Shown: positions 35,084-44,786, numbered from the stretch's first letter. The stretch is 64,000 nt of DNA from Streptomyces rhizosphaerihabitans (GCF_025399795.1 NZ_JAODTZ010000024.1:62001-126000), one strand, 5' to 3'. Translations and numbers: made by a program. Notes: generated by a model not told the origin, from the letters alone.

Positions 35084-37168
35084 GTGACGATCACGGAGGA
35101 TACGGCGCCACCCGCGGCGGGGGCGCCCGGACCGCCGGTGCTGGACAACCGCCGCCGCAACATCGTCTTCGCGACGATCGTGCTGGGCATGCTGCTCGCC
35201 GCGCTCGACCAGACGATCGTGGGCACCGCGCTGCCGACGATCGTGTCGGATCTGGGCGGCGCCGCGCACATGTCGTGGGTGGTGACCGCGTACCTGCTGG
35301 CCGAGACCGTGGCGACCGTACTGGTCGGCAAGTTCGGCGACCTGTTCGGCCGCAAGGTGGTCTTCCAGGTGTCGGCGATCATCTTCATCACGGGTTCCTT
35401 CCTGTGCGGGCTCGCCACGAACATGACGCTGCTGATCGCCTGGCGGGCGTTGCAGGGCATCGGCGCGGGTGGTCTGATGGTGACCTCCATGGCGCTGATC
35501 GCGGACGTCATCCCGCTGCGCGAGCGGGGCAAGTACCAGGGCGCGATCGGTGCCGTGTTCGGTGTGGCCACGGTCATCGGGCCGCTGCTCGGCTGACTGT
35601 TCACGGACCATCTGTCGTGGCGGTGGGCGTTCTACATCAACGTGCCCCTCGCGATCGTCGTGGTGATCGCGGCGGCCCGCACCATCCCGGTGGTGAAGTC
35701 GGTGACCCGGCCGGTCATCGACTATCTGGGCATCGCGCTCGTCGCGGTCGGGGCCAGCGCCCTGATCCTGGCGACGAGTTGGGGCGGCAACGAGTACGCC
35801 TGGGGATCACCGGCCATCATCGGCCTCTTCGTGGGCGGTCTGGTCGCGCTCGGCCTGTTCTGTGTGGTGGAGACGCGCGCGGCCGAACCGATGCTGCCGA
35901 TGCGGCTGTTCTCCAACCCCGTCTTCACGGTCTGCTCGATCCTCAGCTTCATCGTGGGGTTCGCGATGCTCGGCGCGATGACGTTTCTGCCGACGTATCT
36001 GCAGTACGTCGACGGGGACTCGGCCACGATCTCCGGCGTGCGCACGCTGCCGATGGTCCTGGGGCTGCTCATCGCGTCCGTCTTCAGCGGCAACGTGGTC
36101 AGCAAGACCGGGCAGTACCGGATCTTCCCCATCGTCGGCTCCCTGGTGATGGCGGTCGGGCTGTATCTGATGTCGCGGATGGGACCGGAAACGGGGGCCT
36201 GGCTGGAGTCCCTGTACATGTTCGTGCTCGGCACCGGGATCGGGCTGTGCATGCAGGTGCTGACGATCGCCGTGCAGAACACCGTCGAGTACACCGACCT
36301 CGGCACCGCGACGTCCGGGGTCACCTTCTTCCGTACGCTGGGGAGTTCGTTCGGGACGGCCGTCTTCGGCACGATCTACACCAACGCGCTGAAGCCCAAC
36401 CTGGCCGACGGGGTCAGGGCCGCCGCCGAGACCGGTGCGGCCGGGCCGGTCGTCATCGCCAAGGCTGCGCAGAGTCCGGAAGAGCTGCACAAGCTGCCGC
36501 CGGAGGCGGCCGCGCCCATCGTCGACGCGTACGCCGACACCATCCACACGGTGTTCCTGTGGACGGTCCCGGTCGCGCTCCTCGGCTTCGTCGTGGCGCT
36601 CTTCCTCAAGCAGGTGGAGCTGCGCGACAGCGCGCGCATGGGATCGACGGACATGGGCGAGGGTTTCGCGTCACCGTCCACCGCGGACTCCCAGCGGCTG
36701 CTGGAGTTCTCCGTCGCGAAAATCCTCGGCACCACGGAGATGGACACCGCGCGCCGGATCGTCTCCGAGTCCGACACCCGGCTGGACGTGGCGGGCGCCT
36801 GGGCCGTGATGCAGGTGGAGCTGTTCACCCGCATGGTCGGCCACGCCAACCTCGCGCTGATCGCGGCCCGGCGCCATCTGCCTCCCGAGGTGCTCGTCCC
36901 GGTGTTCAACCGCATGGTCGAGGAGGGCTATCTGACCCGGCACGGCTCGCTGTTCTCGCACACCGCGGCGGGCGAGCGGGAGGCACGGGTGATCAGCGAG
37001 GCGTGGGGGCGCTGGCTCGCCGGGCGCGTGGAGCAGGATGTCGGCCGCCCGTCCGGCACGGAACTGCGCGCCGCCGTCGACACCATCGCCAAGCGTCTGC
37101 TGGTCGAGGACCTGACCCAGGGCCTGCCCGACCGGACCCCGGAACTGACGTCGGCCACGACGGGTTGA
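35084..37168 (+). pseudogene. EmrB/QacA-type MFS drug transporter with in-frame TGA
   Basis: A 14-TM proton antiporter frame of 694 codons interrupted by one TGA at 35594-35596. Both sides are in the same frame: VATVIGPLLG before, then LFTDHLSWRWAFYINVPLAI after. The family has a glycine here (GPLLGGLFTDHLSWRW), so a single GGA-to-TGA change explains the stop. Motifs LDQTIVGTALPTI and ALQGIGAGGLM are intact. The C-terminus carries a winged-helix-like extension of about 120 residues (MVEEGYLTRHGSLF), seen in some Streptomyces MFS pumps. GTG at 35084 is the likely start; ATG at 35048 is possible. Truncation, stop readthrough or sequencing error cannot be told apart here. Confidence 0.75.
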
Positions 37169-37244
37169 CCGGCACGGCGCCGGGCCGACCGAGAACAGCC
37201 GTACGCGGGTGCGCCGTTGAGGCCGTGAACCGGGATGTGACGGA

Positions 37245-37262
37245 ACCCGCCGTGCGGCGGGT
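37245..37262. terminator. Bidirectional hairpin between MFS and cobK
   Basis: ACCCGCCG-TG-CGGCGGGT sits between two convergent genes. There is no T-run on either side, as is common in Streptomyces. Confidence 0.6.
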
Positions 37263-37270
37263 CCGGCCTG

Positions 37271-38035
37271 TCAGCTCCGGTCGGGATTCAGCAGGTCCAG
37301 CACGTCCAGCAGCTCCAGCGCCGATGCTGCGTCCGGTACCGCGCTCACGTCCTTCGGGAGGGGCGGACGCCGTACGACGACCACGGGGAGGCCGAGATCG
37401 CGGGCCGCGGTCAGTTTGGCCACCGTCGCGGCTCCGCCGCTGTCCTTGGTCACCAGGACATCGATGCGATGCCCGCGGAGCAGGCTCTTCTCGTCGTCCA
37501 CCGTGAAGGGACCGCGCGCGAGCAGCACTTCGGTGCCCGGGGGCAGCGGCGGCTCGGGGGCCTCCACCGAACGTACGAGGAGGTGAATCCGGGCGAGATC
37601 CGCGAAGGCCGCGAGGCCGAGGCGGCCCGTGGTGAGGAAGGCGCGACGGCCCAACTCGGGCAGCAGCGCGGCGGCTTCGGCGAGGGAGTCCACCCGGTGC
37701 CAGCGGTCGCCGGGCCCGGGGCGCCAGCCGGGGCGGCGCAGCACCACGGCGGGAATCCCGGTCGCCGCCGCGGCCCGCGCCGCGTTCGCGGTGATGCCGG
37801 ACGCGAAGGGGTGTGTCGCGTCGACCACAGCGTCGACACGGTGTTCGCGCAGCCAGCGCGCGAGTCCGTCCGCCCCGCCGAACCCCCCGGTCCGTACGTC
37901 CCCTTCGAGCGCTCCCGGCCGGGACACCCGGCCCGCCAGCGATGTCGTCACCCGCACACCGGGGCGCGCGGAAAGCTCGACGGCGAGTTCACGGGCCTCG
38001 GTCGTACCACCGAGGAGGAGGACGTGCGGGGACAT
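37271..38035 (-). CDS. cobK: Precorrin-6A/cobalt-precorrin-6A reductase
   Basis: A 254-aa NADPH-dependent reductase of the cobalamin pathway. Landmarks are VLLLGGTTEARELA at the start (dinucleotide-binding loop), VVDATHPFASGITANAARAA (about 70-89) and VLVTKDSGGAATVAKLTAAR near the C-terminus. Length matches the family. The next step of the pathway uses its product after CobF and the intervening methylations, so its proximity to cobF fits. Confidence 0.93.
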   Translation of the reverse strand: MSPHVLLLGGTTEARELAVELSARPGVRVTTSLAGRVSRPGALEGDVRTGGFGGADGLARWLREHRVDAVVDATHPFASGITANAARAAAATGIPAVVLRRPGWRPGPGDRWHRVDSLAEAAALLPELGRRAFLTTGRLGLAAFADLARIHLLVRSVEAPEPPLPPGTEVLLARGPFTVDDEKSLLRGHRIDVLVTKDSGGAATVAKLTAARDLGLPVVVVRRPPLPKDVSAVPDAASALELLDVLDLLNPDRS

Positions 38036-38156
38036 GGGCCGAGCGTACGGGGTACGGCAACGGCAACGCGTATGCCCCTCTGTGGCCGCGGGTCGGATTC
38101 CGAGGACGTGGGGTGGAAGAGGCGACCGGGGGCTGGGGCGCCCCGGAAGTCCGGAG

Positions 38157-38933
38157 TCAGCGCAGCAGCAGCTGCACTCCGCCCACCACCGTAGCCGCGA
38201 TCACCAGGCGCTCGAAGAGCAGCTGGTTGATGCGCTTCACCGCCCACTTCCCGATGAACGCCCCCGGCACGACGAAGACGGCCAGGGCCGCGTCCAGCAG
38301 CAGCGAACGGCCGTCGATCAGGCCGAGGCCCGCACTGAAGGGCAGCTTGGAGACGTTGACGATCAGGAAGAAGAAGGCGGAGGTGCCGAGGAAGCCGAGC
38401 TTGCGGAAGCCCGTCGACAGGAGATACATCGACATGACGGGGCCGCCCGCGTTGGCGACCATCGTGGTGAAGCCGCCGAGCACACCGTAGGAACGTGCCT
38501 TGATGCGGCCCGTGCGGGTCACGACCGAGTCGGGTTCCTCGTCCTGGACAGCGGCGGCCCGGCGGCGCCACAGGGTGATCCCTGTCATCAGCAGCAGGGT
38601 CGCGCCGATCGAGGTCCGTACGACCCCGTCGTCGGCCCACACCAGGAACACCGTGCCGAGGACGACACCGGCGGCGACCGCCGGGAACAGGCGCCACAGC
38701 GTGGGCCAGTGGGCGTGGCGCCGGTAGGTGGCGACGGCGAGCACGTCGCCGACGATCAGGAGCGGCAGCAGGACACCGGTCGAGGCGCGGGCGGGCAGTA
38801 CGGCGGCGAAGACCGCCAGACTGACCGTGTTGGCGCCGCTGACGGCGGTCTTGGAGAAGCCGACGAGCAGAGCCGCGGCGGCGAGAGTGGCGAACTCCCC
38901 GATGGATATGTGCCAGAGCGTCATCATGTTCAT
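38157..38933 (-). CDS. TauE/SafE-family sulfite exporter-like permease
   Basis: A 258-aa membrane protein with about eight hydrophobic segments arranged as two repeated halves, as in TauE/SafE (DUF81). The first half has LAAAALLVGFSKTAVSGANTVS and the second YGVLGGFTTMVANAGGPVMSMYLL, the duplicated G.S/A.G motif pair of the family. The ATG at 38933 (MNMMTLW) is used; a later ATG at 38927 or 38924 is possible because no clear ribosome site is present. Substrate probably a sulfur oxyanion or organosulfonate; not determinable here. Confidence 0.85.
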   Translation of the reverse strand: MNMMTLWHISIGEFATLAAAALLVGFSKTAVSGANTVSLAVFAAVLPARASTGVLLPLLIVGDVLAVATYRRHAHWPTLWRLFPAVAAGVVLGTVFLVWADDGVVRTSIGATLLLMTGITLWRRRAAAVQDEEPDSVVTRTGRIKARSYGVLGGFTTMVANAGGPVMSMYLLSTGFRKLGFLGTSAFFFLIVNVSKLPFSAGLGLIDGRSLLLDAALAVFVVPGAFIGKWAVKRINQLLFERLVIAATVVGGVQLLLR

Positions 38934-39036
38934 GCGGGGGCCGATGTTATGCCCACGCAACTCGCCCGGGTGAAGAGGGTCCCGCCGGGTTTTCCGTGGG
39001 GCACACGGTGCACCGGGCCCGCAGCTCCCTCTTGAG

Positions 39037-39096
39037 GACCAGGTCACCGGTACGGAACCAGCCGTCGGCCACGGCCACCGCGGCCGCCTCGGGCCG
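39037..39096 (-). pseudogene. Short acyl-CoA synthetase motif remnant
   Basis: On the minus strand the frame reads RPEAAAVAVADGWFRTGDLV, which is the A8 motif region of AMP-forming acyl-CoA ligases. Nothing before or after it continues the family. It lies in the 287-bp gap between the thiolase and the TauE-like gene, and may be a trace of a lost beta-oxidation gene. Chance resemblance over 20 residues is possible. Confidence 0.3.
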
Positions 39097-39220
39097 GCCC
39101 GGACATCCGCACCCGGCAGGCACGAGCCGGGCAGGCACGCACCGGGCGCGAGCCGAGCAGGCGCCGCGTGATGGCGTACGGCGGCCGTGGGCCCCTCTCG
39201 TCCGACGGCGGGTCGGGGCG

Positions 39221-40408
39221 TCAGTGGCGCTCGACCAGGACGGCGCTGCCCTGCCCGACGCCCACGCACATCGTGGCCAGGCCGCGCGCGGCGCCCGTGC
39301 GGCGCATGCGGTGCAACAGGGTGGTGAGGATGCGGGCGCCCGAGGCGCCGAGCGGGTGGCCGAGGGCGATGGCACCGCCGGTCGGGTTGACGAGGTCCGG
39401 GTCGATGCCGAGGCGGTCCACACAGGCGAGGGCCTGGGCGGCGAACGCCTCGTTGAACTCGGCCTCCTGGATGTCGGCGACGGTCCAGCCGACGCGTCCG
39501 AGCGCCTTGCGGGTGGCGGGCACGGGGCCGATGCCCATCACGTCGGGGTCCACTCCGGCCGAGGCCCCGGCGACATACCGGCCGAGCGATTCAAGACCGA
39601 GTTCGTTCAGGGCTTCCTCGCTGACCAGCAGCACACCGGCGGCGCCGTCGTTCATCGGCGAGGCGTTGCCCGCGGTGACCGTACCGCCGGGGCGGAACAC
39701 CGGCTTGAGGCGGGCCAGTTTGTCGAGCGAGGTGTCCTCCCTGACGCATTCGTCACTGTCGACGATCACACCGTCGGGACGCTCCACGGAGAGCAGTTCG
39801 GAGTCGAAGTACCCGTTCTTGCGGGCGTCCGCCGCGCGCTGGTGACTGCGGAGCGCGAACGCGTCCTGACGCTCGCGCGAGACGCCGTACCGCTCGGCGA
39901 CCTCCTCCGCGGTCTCGCCCATCGACAGGACTCCGTGCAGCTCCTTCATCGCCGGGTTGACCAGCCGCCAGCCGAGCCGGGTGTCGACGGTCTCGATGCG
40001 GTGCGGCAGCGCCTCGTCCGGACGGGGCAGGACGAAGGGGGCCCGGCTCATCGACTCGGAGCCGCCGGCGAGCACGATGTCGGCCTCGCCGGAGGCGATG
40101 GCGCGGGCCGCGGTCGTGACGGCTTCGAGGCCGGAGGCGCAGAGCCGGTTGACGGTGGCGCCGGGCACGCTGTCGGGCAGTCCGGCGAGCAGCGCGGCCA
40201 TCCGGGCGACATTGCGGTTGTCCTCGCCTGCCTGGTTGGCGGCACCCCAGTAGACGTCGTCGACGCGGGCCGGGTCGAGCGTGGGCACCTCGGCGACCAG
40301 AGCGCGGACGACGCTCGCGGCGAGGTCGTCGGGCCGCACGGAGGACAGGGCCCCGCGCAGCTTGCCGATGGGCGTGCGGCGGGCGGCCGCGAAGTGGACG
40401 GGACGCAC
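39221..40408 (-). CDS. Acetyl-CoA C-acyltransferase (thiolase)
   Basis: A 395-aa degradative-type thiolase, cleaving 3-oxoacyl-CoA with CoA. The nucleophilic Cys is C90 in VNRLCASGLEAV. The C-terminal active-site motifs are NPTGGAIALGHPLGASGARI, cited here by its ends NPTGG and GHPLGASG, and MCVGVGQGSAVL with the second Cys. The GTG at 40408 has AGGAG seven bases upstream; the frame extends further but homology begins at VHFAAARRTPIG. It may serve fatty-acid or aromatic-acid breakdown (PcaF-like). Confidence 0.9.
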   Translation of the reverse strand: MRPVHFAAARRTPIGKLRGALSSVRPDDLAASVVRALVAEVPTLDPARVDDVYWGAANQAGEDNRNVARMAALLAGLPDSVPGATVNRLCASGLEAVTTAARAIASGEADIVLAGGSESMSRAPFVLPRPDEALPHRIETVDTRLGWRLVNPAMKELHGVLSMGETAEEVAERYGVSRERQDAFALRSHQRAADARKNGYFDSELLSVERPDGVIVDSDECVREDTSLDKLARLKPVFRPGGTVTAGNASPMNDGAAGVLLVSEEALNELGLESLGRYVAGASAGVDPDVMGIGPVPATRKALGRVGWTVADIQEAEFNEAFAAQALACVDRLGIDPDLVNPTGGAIALGHPLGASGARILTTLLHRMRRTGAARGLATMCVGVGQGSAVLVERH

Positions 40409-40470
40409 GACAGGACTCCTGACGGACACCGGAATCGAATACCGGATCTTGATGAGCACGACCATTGATC

Positions 40471-40510
40471 AGCACTGCCGGTTTTCGTTAATTAGCACTG
40501 CTAGTTTTGG
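40471..40510. promoter_or_regulatory. Repeated element and palindrome upstream of the thiolase
   Basis: Two imperfect direct copies of AGCACTGCYRGTTTTSG (40471-40487 and 40494-40510). The second includes the perfect palindrome TAGCA-C-TGCTA (40493-40503). They lie 63-100 bases upstream of the thiolase start, next to the AT-rich TTAATTAG, so they are plausible operators for a TetR-type regulator that is not in the window. Confidence 0.5.
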
Positions 40511-40564
40511 ACTATAACCCCACTTCGGGCCCTTGGGAAGATCCCCCCTGCGGCCGGTATCCGC

Positions 40565-40594
40565 CCATCCGTCCCGGACACCCGGGACGGATGG
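40565..40594. repeat. Perfect 13-bp hairpin in a divergent intergenic region
   Basis: CCATCCGTCCCGG-ACAC-CCGGGACGGATGG. It lies between two genes that are transcribed away from it, so it is not an obvious terminator for either. It could be a 5'-leader structure, an RNA end or a protein site. The rest of 40511-40802 holds no gene I can support. Confidence 0.6.
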
Positions 40595-40802
40595 CGCCGC
40601 GCCGCGTCCTGAAGCGGACCTGGGCCACGATCCGCCGCGGCCGTCCCGGCGGCAACCGCTCCGCGGCCGAGGCGACCGCCGGGTGGCCGAGGATCGACGG
40701 CGCCGCACGCCCCGCCCTCCGCCCGGATGACACACTGCTCGCGCGTCCCGCCGAACACGGGTTGACGGGGTGAACAGGCCCAGCGGAGCAGGGAGTTGTC
40801 GC

Positions 40803-41615
40803 ATGACGGGGACGGAGTCCACCTCGGACCGGATCGACACCAGCAGGCCACATCCGGCGCGGGTGTACGACTGGTACCTGGGCGGCAAGGACAACTACCC
40901 GGTCGACGAGCGGCTCGGGCAGCAGATCACGGCGCGCGATCCCGGCGCCAAGCGGGCCGCGCGCAGCAACCGCTGGTTCATGCAGCGGGCCACCCGCCAC
41001 CTGGTCCGCACGGCGGGAATCCGCCAGTTCCTCGACATCGGCACCGGCATTCCCACCGAGCCCAACCTCCACCAGATCGCCCAGAGCACCGCTCCGGACG
41101 CACGGGTGGTGTACGTCGACAACGACCCGATCGTCCTCGCCCACGCCGAGGCGCTGCTGCGCGGTACCCCGGAGGGCAGGACGGAGTACATCCAGGCCGA
41201 TGTTCGCGAGCCGCGGAAGATCCTCGACGAGGCCGCGCGCGTGCTCGACCTCGACCGTCCCGTGGCTCTGTCGCTGATCGCACTGATGCATTTCATCGCC
41301 GACGACAGCGGAGCGTACGAGCTGGTGGAGACCCTGGTCGACGCGCTGGCGCCGGGCAGCTTCCTGTCGTTGTCCGCGATGACCGCCGACTTCGAGCCGG
41401 AGGACGTACAGCGGGGCATCGAGGCGTACGCGCGGGGCGGCGTCACCCTGGTGGGCCGCTCGCACGCCGGTGTGAGCCGCTTCTTCGAGGGACTGGACCT
41501 GGTCGAGCCGGGCGTCGTCTCCGTGAAGGACTGGCGTCCCGGGCTCGCGGAGGACGAGACGCCGATCGGCGACGAGCCGGTGTCCTTGTACGGCGGGGTC
41601 GCCTTGAAGGGCTAG
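40803..41615 (+). CDS. DUF574 SAM-dependent methyltransferase
   Basis: A 270-aa member of the S-adenosyl methyltransferase family PF04672, greatly expanded in Streptomyces. Signatures are RPHPARVYDWYLGGKDNYPVD (residues 15-35), QFLDIGTGIPTEPNLHQIA (SAM-binding motif I) and VVYVDNDPIVLAHAEALL. The ATG at 40803 is chosen because GGGAG lies seven bases upstream; an ATG-proximal GTG at 40770 has none. Substrate unknown. It lies before a CBS-BON gene with a 190-bp gap. Confidence 0.88.
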   Translation: MTGTESTSDRIDTSRPHPARVYDWYLGGKDNYPVDERLGQQITARDPGAKRAARSNRWFMQRATRHLVRTAGIRQFLDIGTGIPTEPNLHQIAQSTAPDARVVYVDNDPIVLAHAEALLRGTPEGRTEYIQADVREPRKILDEAARVLDLDRPVALSLIALMHFIADDSGAYELVETLVDALAPGSFLSLSAMTADFEPEDVQRGIEAYARGGVTLVGRSHAGVSRFFEGLDLVEPGVVSVKDWRPGLAEDETPIGDEPVSLYGGVALKG

Positions 41616-41805
41616 GTCCTGTCGGTTTCGAGGGGCGCCTCCGGTCGGTTTCCCGCCCGCCGGCGCGGCCCTCACCGCGTCTCGCGGGTCTTCGGACCCT
41701 CCGGCCGGGGCGGTCCGGCCCCTGGCCGAGGACGGTCGGCCCCTGCCCTCGTGGGCGCCGGGAGGGAACGCTGGAAGCCATCCGAGAAGGAAGCGAGATG
41801 GCGAG

Positions 41806-42564
41806 ATGACCCTCATCGTCGGACAGGTGATGACCAGCGAGGTCGTCGAGGCGCACCGGAAGATGTCCTTCAAGGACGTGGCACGGCTGCTGGACCGGTA
41901 CCGGATCAGCGGACTGCCGGTGGTGGACGACGACGACAAGGTCGTGGGCGTGATCTCGGAGTCCGATCTGCTGCGCCGGCAGGCGGCCCGGTCCGACCCC
42001 GGCCAGGGACGGCGCCGGCGTCTGCCGTCCCCGCTCAGCGGGCTGCCGTGGTCGTCGCGTCCGGAGCGGATGGGCCGTCGTGCGGCGGATGCCGAGTCCG
42101 TCCGCGCCACGACCGCGGAGCGTCTGATGTCGACGCCCGCGATCACCGTGCATCCGCAACAGCGCGTCGCCGATGCCGCCAGGGTGATGGAACGCCATCG
42201 CATCGAACGGCTTCCCGTGGTGGACGAGGAGGACCGGCTGATCGGGATCGCCACCCGCCGCGACCTGCTGCGGGTCTTCCTGCGGACGGACGAGGAGATC
42301 CGCCGGGAGGTGACCGACGATGTGATGGGGCGCACGCTGTCGTTGCCGCCCCACACCGTGATCGTCTCGGTCGGCGACGGCGTGGTGACGCTGGAGGGAC
42401 GGCTGGAGCACCGCAGCGAGATCCCGCAGGCCATCCGGCTGACGTGGCGGGTCGACGGTGTCGTCGGGGTCATGAACAGCCTGACCTTCCGCGTCGATGA
42501 CACGCGCCCGCCGGAGCGGCACCCGTCACACCGGATCAGCCATCACTGGATGCCTGAACGCTGA
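41806..42564 (+). CDS. CBS-pair and BON domain protein
   Basis: A 252-aa protein with two CBS domains (about residues 8-60 and 105-160; ISGLPVVDDDDKVVGVISESDLL and IERLPVVDEEDRLIGIATRRDLL are the matching halves) followed by a BON domain (VGDGVVTLEGRLEHRSEI). CBS pairs bind adenine nucleotides; BON domains bind membranes or other ligands. Such proteins are often induced with DevS/DosR-type dormancy systems in actinobacteria, which fits the GAF kinase 300 bp downstream. Confidence 0.88.
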   Translation: MTLIVGQVMTSEVVEAHRKMSFKDVARLLDRYRISGLPVVDDDDKVVGVISESDLLRRQAARSDPGQGRRRRLPSPLSGLPWSSRPERMGRRAADAESVRATTAERLMSTPAITVHPQQRVADAARVMERHRIERLPVVDEEDRLIGIATRRDLLRVFLRTDEEIRREVTDDVMGRTLSLPPHTVIVSVGDGVVTLEGRLEHRSEIPQAIRLTWRVDGVVGVMNSLTFRVDDTRPPERHPSHRISHHWMPER

Positions 42565-42867
42565 GTGGTAGGGGCAGTTGACCGAACAGACGGCCGCGTC
42601 GTCGCACCGCCGGACCGTGCGACGGCCGGCCGTCGCACGCCCGGGCCGTCGAGTTCTCGATTCGCCGACCCTGCCGCGATCCCCGTGTGCCGGCCAGAGC
42701 CCTGGAAACCCTGCATGCCCGGTAGCGCCATCTCCCCCCGTCCGCCTTTCACATGGTTCCTCCCTTCCTCCCCGAAGCCGTCCGCCGCGTTCCGCACAGG
42801 TGCTCGACTGCGGGCGCGGTCGGTCGGGCATCATGGCTTCGTCGGGCGGCGATCGAGGGGAACACGA
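42565..42867. other. 303-bp intergenic region upstream of the GAF kinase
   Basis: No gene supported. Frames on both strands lack family features. The kinase ribosome site CGAGGGGAA lies at its right end. No clear promoter consensus or dyad was seen. Confidence 0.35.
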
Positions 42868-44601
42868 ATGGACCAGAGCGCGAACCTTCCGGAGGAGCCC
42901 TCGGCACCGCAGTTCCGGCTGGACGCCCTGCTCGAGGACCTGCAGGAGCAGGTGCAGCGTGTGCGCGGCACCCAGAACCGGGTGCACACCCTTCTCGAAG
43001 CGGTTCTCGCGATCGGCAGCGACCTGGACCTGGACGTGGTCCTGCGGCAGATCGTGGAGTCCGCGGTACAGCTCGTCGACTGCCGCTACGGGGCGCTCGG
43101 CGTCCTCGGCGACGAGGGCGGCATCAAGCAGTTCATAACGGTCGGGATCGACGAGGAGACCATCGCGCGCATCGGGAACTACCCCCGGGGAGAAGGCATC
43201 CTCGGCCTGCTCATCCGGGAGCCGCACGCGCTGCGGCTCCCGGTCCTGAACGAACACCCGGACTCCGTCGGCTTCCCGCCCGGTCATCCCCCGATGACCA
43301 CGTTCCTCGGCACCCCCGTACAGGTCCGCGACAAGATCTTCGGGAATCTGTACCTCACGGAGAAGCACGGCGGGGCCGAGTTCGACGCCGAGGACGAGGC
43401 GGTGCTGCGCACGCTCGGCGCGGCGGCCGGTGTGGCCATCGACAACGCCCGGCTGTACGACGACGCCCGGCGCCGTGAGCGCTGGCTGGCCGCGAGCAGC
43501 GACCTGACCCGCACCCTGCTGTCGGGCACCGATCCGGTCGAGGTCCTGCACACGTTCACCGCGACGGTCCGGGAGCTGTCCGACGCGGATCTGGTGACCC
43601 TGGCGGTGCCGGTGACCGGCACCACGGACCTGGTCATCGAGTCCGCCGAGGGGCCCGACGCCGAACTGGTACGGGGGTTGGCCCTGCCGGACGGGACGAG
43701 TCTGGCGGCCAAGGTGTTCACTTCCGGCGAGCGCATCGTCAGTGCGTCGCTCAGCGAGGACCCGCGCACCGGGACGGGCAGCGCGTCGGTTCTCGAACTC
43801 GGCCCGGCGTTCGTGATTCCGCTGGGCACCCCGGAGCGGGTGCGCGGCGTCCTCCAGGTCGCGAACCGGCAGGGCGGCACCGTGTTCCCGGACGCCACCG
43901 TCGAGATGATCGCCGGCTTCGCCGGGCACGCCGCGCTCGCCCTGGAGATCGCCGAACACCGCCGCGACGCGGAGCAGTTGCTCGTCCTCAACGACCGGGA
44001 CCGCATCGCGCGCGACCTGCACGACCTGGCCATCCAGCGGCTCTTCGCCGGCGGGCTCAGCCTGCAGTCGGTGCTCAACCGGCTCTCCGACCGGCCCGAG
44101 GTGGCCGAACGCGTCCAGCGAGTGGTGGACGATCTCGACGACACGATCAAGGTCGTGCGCTCCACGATCTACGCCCTGCGGGAGAGCGACCGGTCGGGCG
44201 CCACCGGTCTGCGCGCCCGGCTCGTCACCGAGGTGGGCCGTGCGGCGGAGACACTCGGCTTCACCCCCTCCCTGCGCATGAGCGGCCTGCTGGATACCGA
44301 CGTGTCCGATGAGCAGCGGGAACACGTGGTCGCGGTCCTGCGCGAGGCCCTGTCGAACGCGGCCCGGCACGCCCACGCCACCGCCGTGGAGGTCACGGCC
44401 GAGGCCACCGCCACCACACTGCGGCTGCGGGTGGCGGACAACGGCCGTGGCATCGGTCCCGACGTCACCCGCCGCAGCGGTCTCGGCAACATCAGCACCC
44501 GCGCCGAGCACCTCGGCGGCAGCTGCGCCCTGACGTCCAACCAGCCGAACGGCACCGTCCTGGAGTGGACGGTACCGCTGCACCACGACGACCCGGCCTG
44601 A
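42868..44601 (+). CDS. DevS/DosT-like GAF sensor histidine kinase
   Basis: A 577-aa kinase with two GAF domains (about residues 45-195 and 215-370), a HisKA_3 dimerisation domain and a HATPase. The phosphorylated His is H385 in RIARDLHDLAIQRLFAGGL. The N box is REALSNAARHAHA, and the G boxes are VADNGRGIG and GLGNISTRAEHLGG. The first GAF resembles the haem GAF of mycobacterial DevS, so oxygen or NO sensing is plausible, but the haem ligand cannot be confirmed by eye. No response regulator lies next to it. The ATG at 42868 follows a purine-rich site; longer frames read into non-coding sequence. Confidence 0.88.
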   Translation: MDQSANLPEEPSAPQFRLDALLEDLQEQVQRVRGTQNRVHTLLEAVLAIGSDLDLDVVLRQIVESAVQLVDCRYGALGVLGDEGGIKQFITVGIDEETIARIGNYPRGEGILGLLIREPHALRLPVLNEHPDSVGFPPGHPPMTTFLGTPVQVRDKIFGNLYLTEKHGGAEFDAEDEAVLRTLGAAAGVAIDNARLYDDARRRERWLAASSDLTRTLLSGTDPVEVLHTFTATVRELSDADLVTLAVPVTGTTDLVIESAEGPDAELVRGLALPDGTSLAAKVFTSGERIVSASLSEDPRTGTGSASVLELGPAFVIPLGTPERVRGVLQVANRQGGTVFPDATVEMIAGFAGHAALALEIAEHRRDAEQLLVLNDRDRIARDLHDLAIQRLFAGGLSLQSVLNRLSDRPEVAERVQRVVDDLDDTIKVVRSTIYALRESDRSGATGLRARLVTEVGRAAETLGFTPSLRMSGLLDTDVSDEQREHVVAVLREALSNAARHAHATAVEVTAEATATTLRLRVADNGRGIGPDVTRRSGLGNISTRAEHLGGSCALTSNQPNGTVLEWTVPLHHDDPA

Positions 44602-44705
44602 CCCACTGCACCGGGGTCTGACCCACGACACTCCGCCTGACCCACGACCCGGCCGACTCACGCCCCGGTCTGACCCATCACGCCCCGGCCTGACCCACGA
44701 CGCCT
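44596..44705 (+). repeat. Degenerate tandem repeat after the GAF kinase
   Basis: At least five imperfect copies of a 17-22-bp unit with the core CTGACCCACGAC and CCCCGG occupy the gap between the kinase and the convergent ABC exporter. No clear hairpin. Function unknown. Confidence 0.6.
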
Positions 44706-44786
44706 CCCGGCGGCCGTGGCCGGACCGAACCGCTTGTGCCGGGCGCGCGCTCCTCGGCCGGCGGGCCCGGCCAGGTGGGCCCGCGT

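Noticed and set aside
40507..40773. 88-codon plus-strand frame before the DUF574 methyltransferase
   Set aside because: Runs through the perfect hairpin, lacks a ribosome site and any family resemblance.
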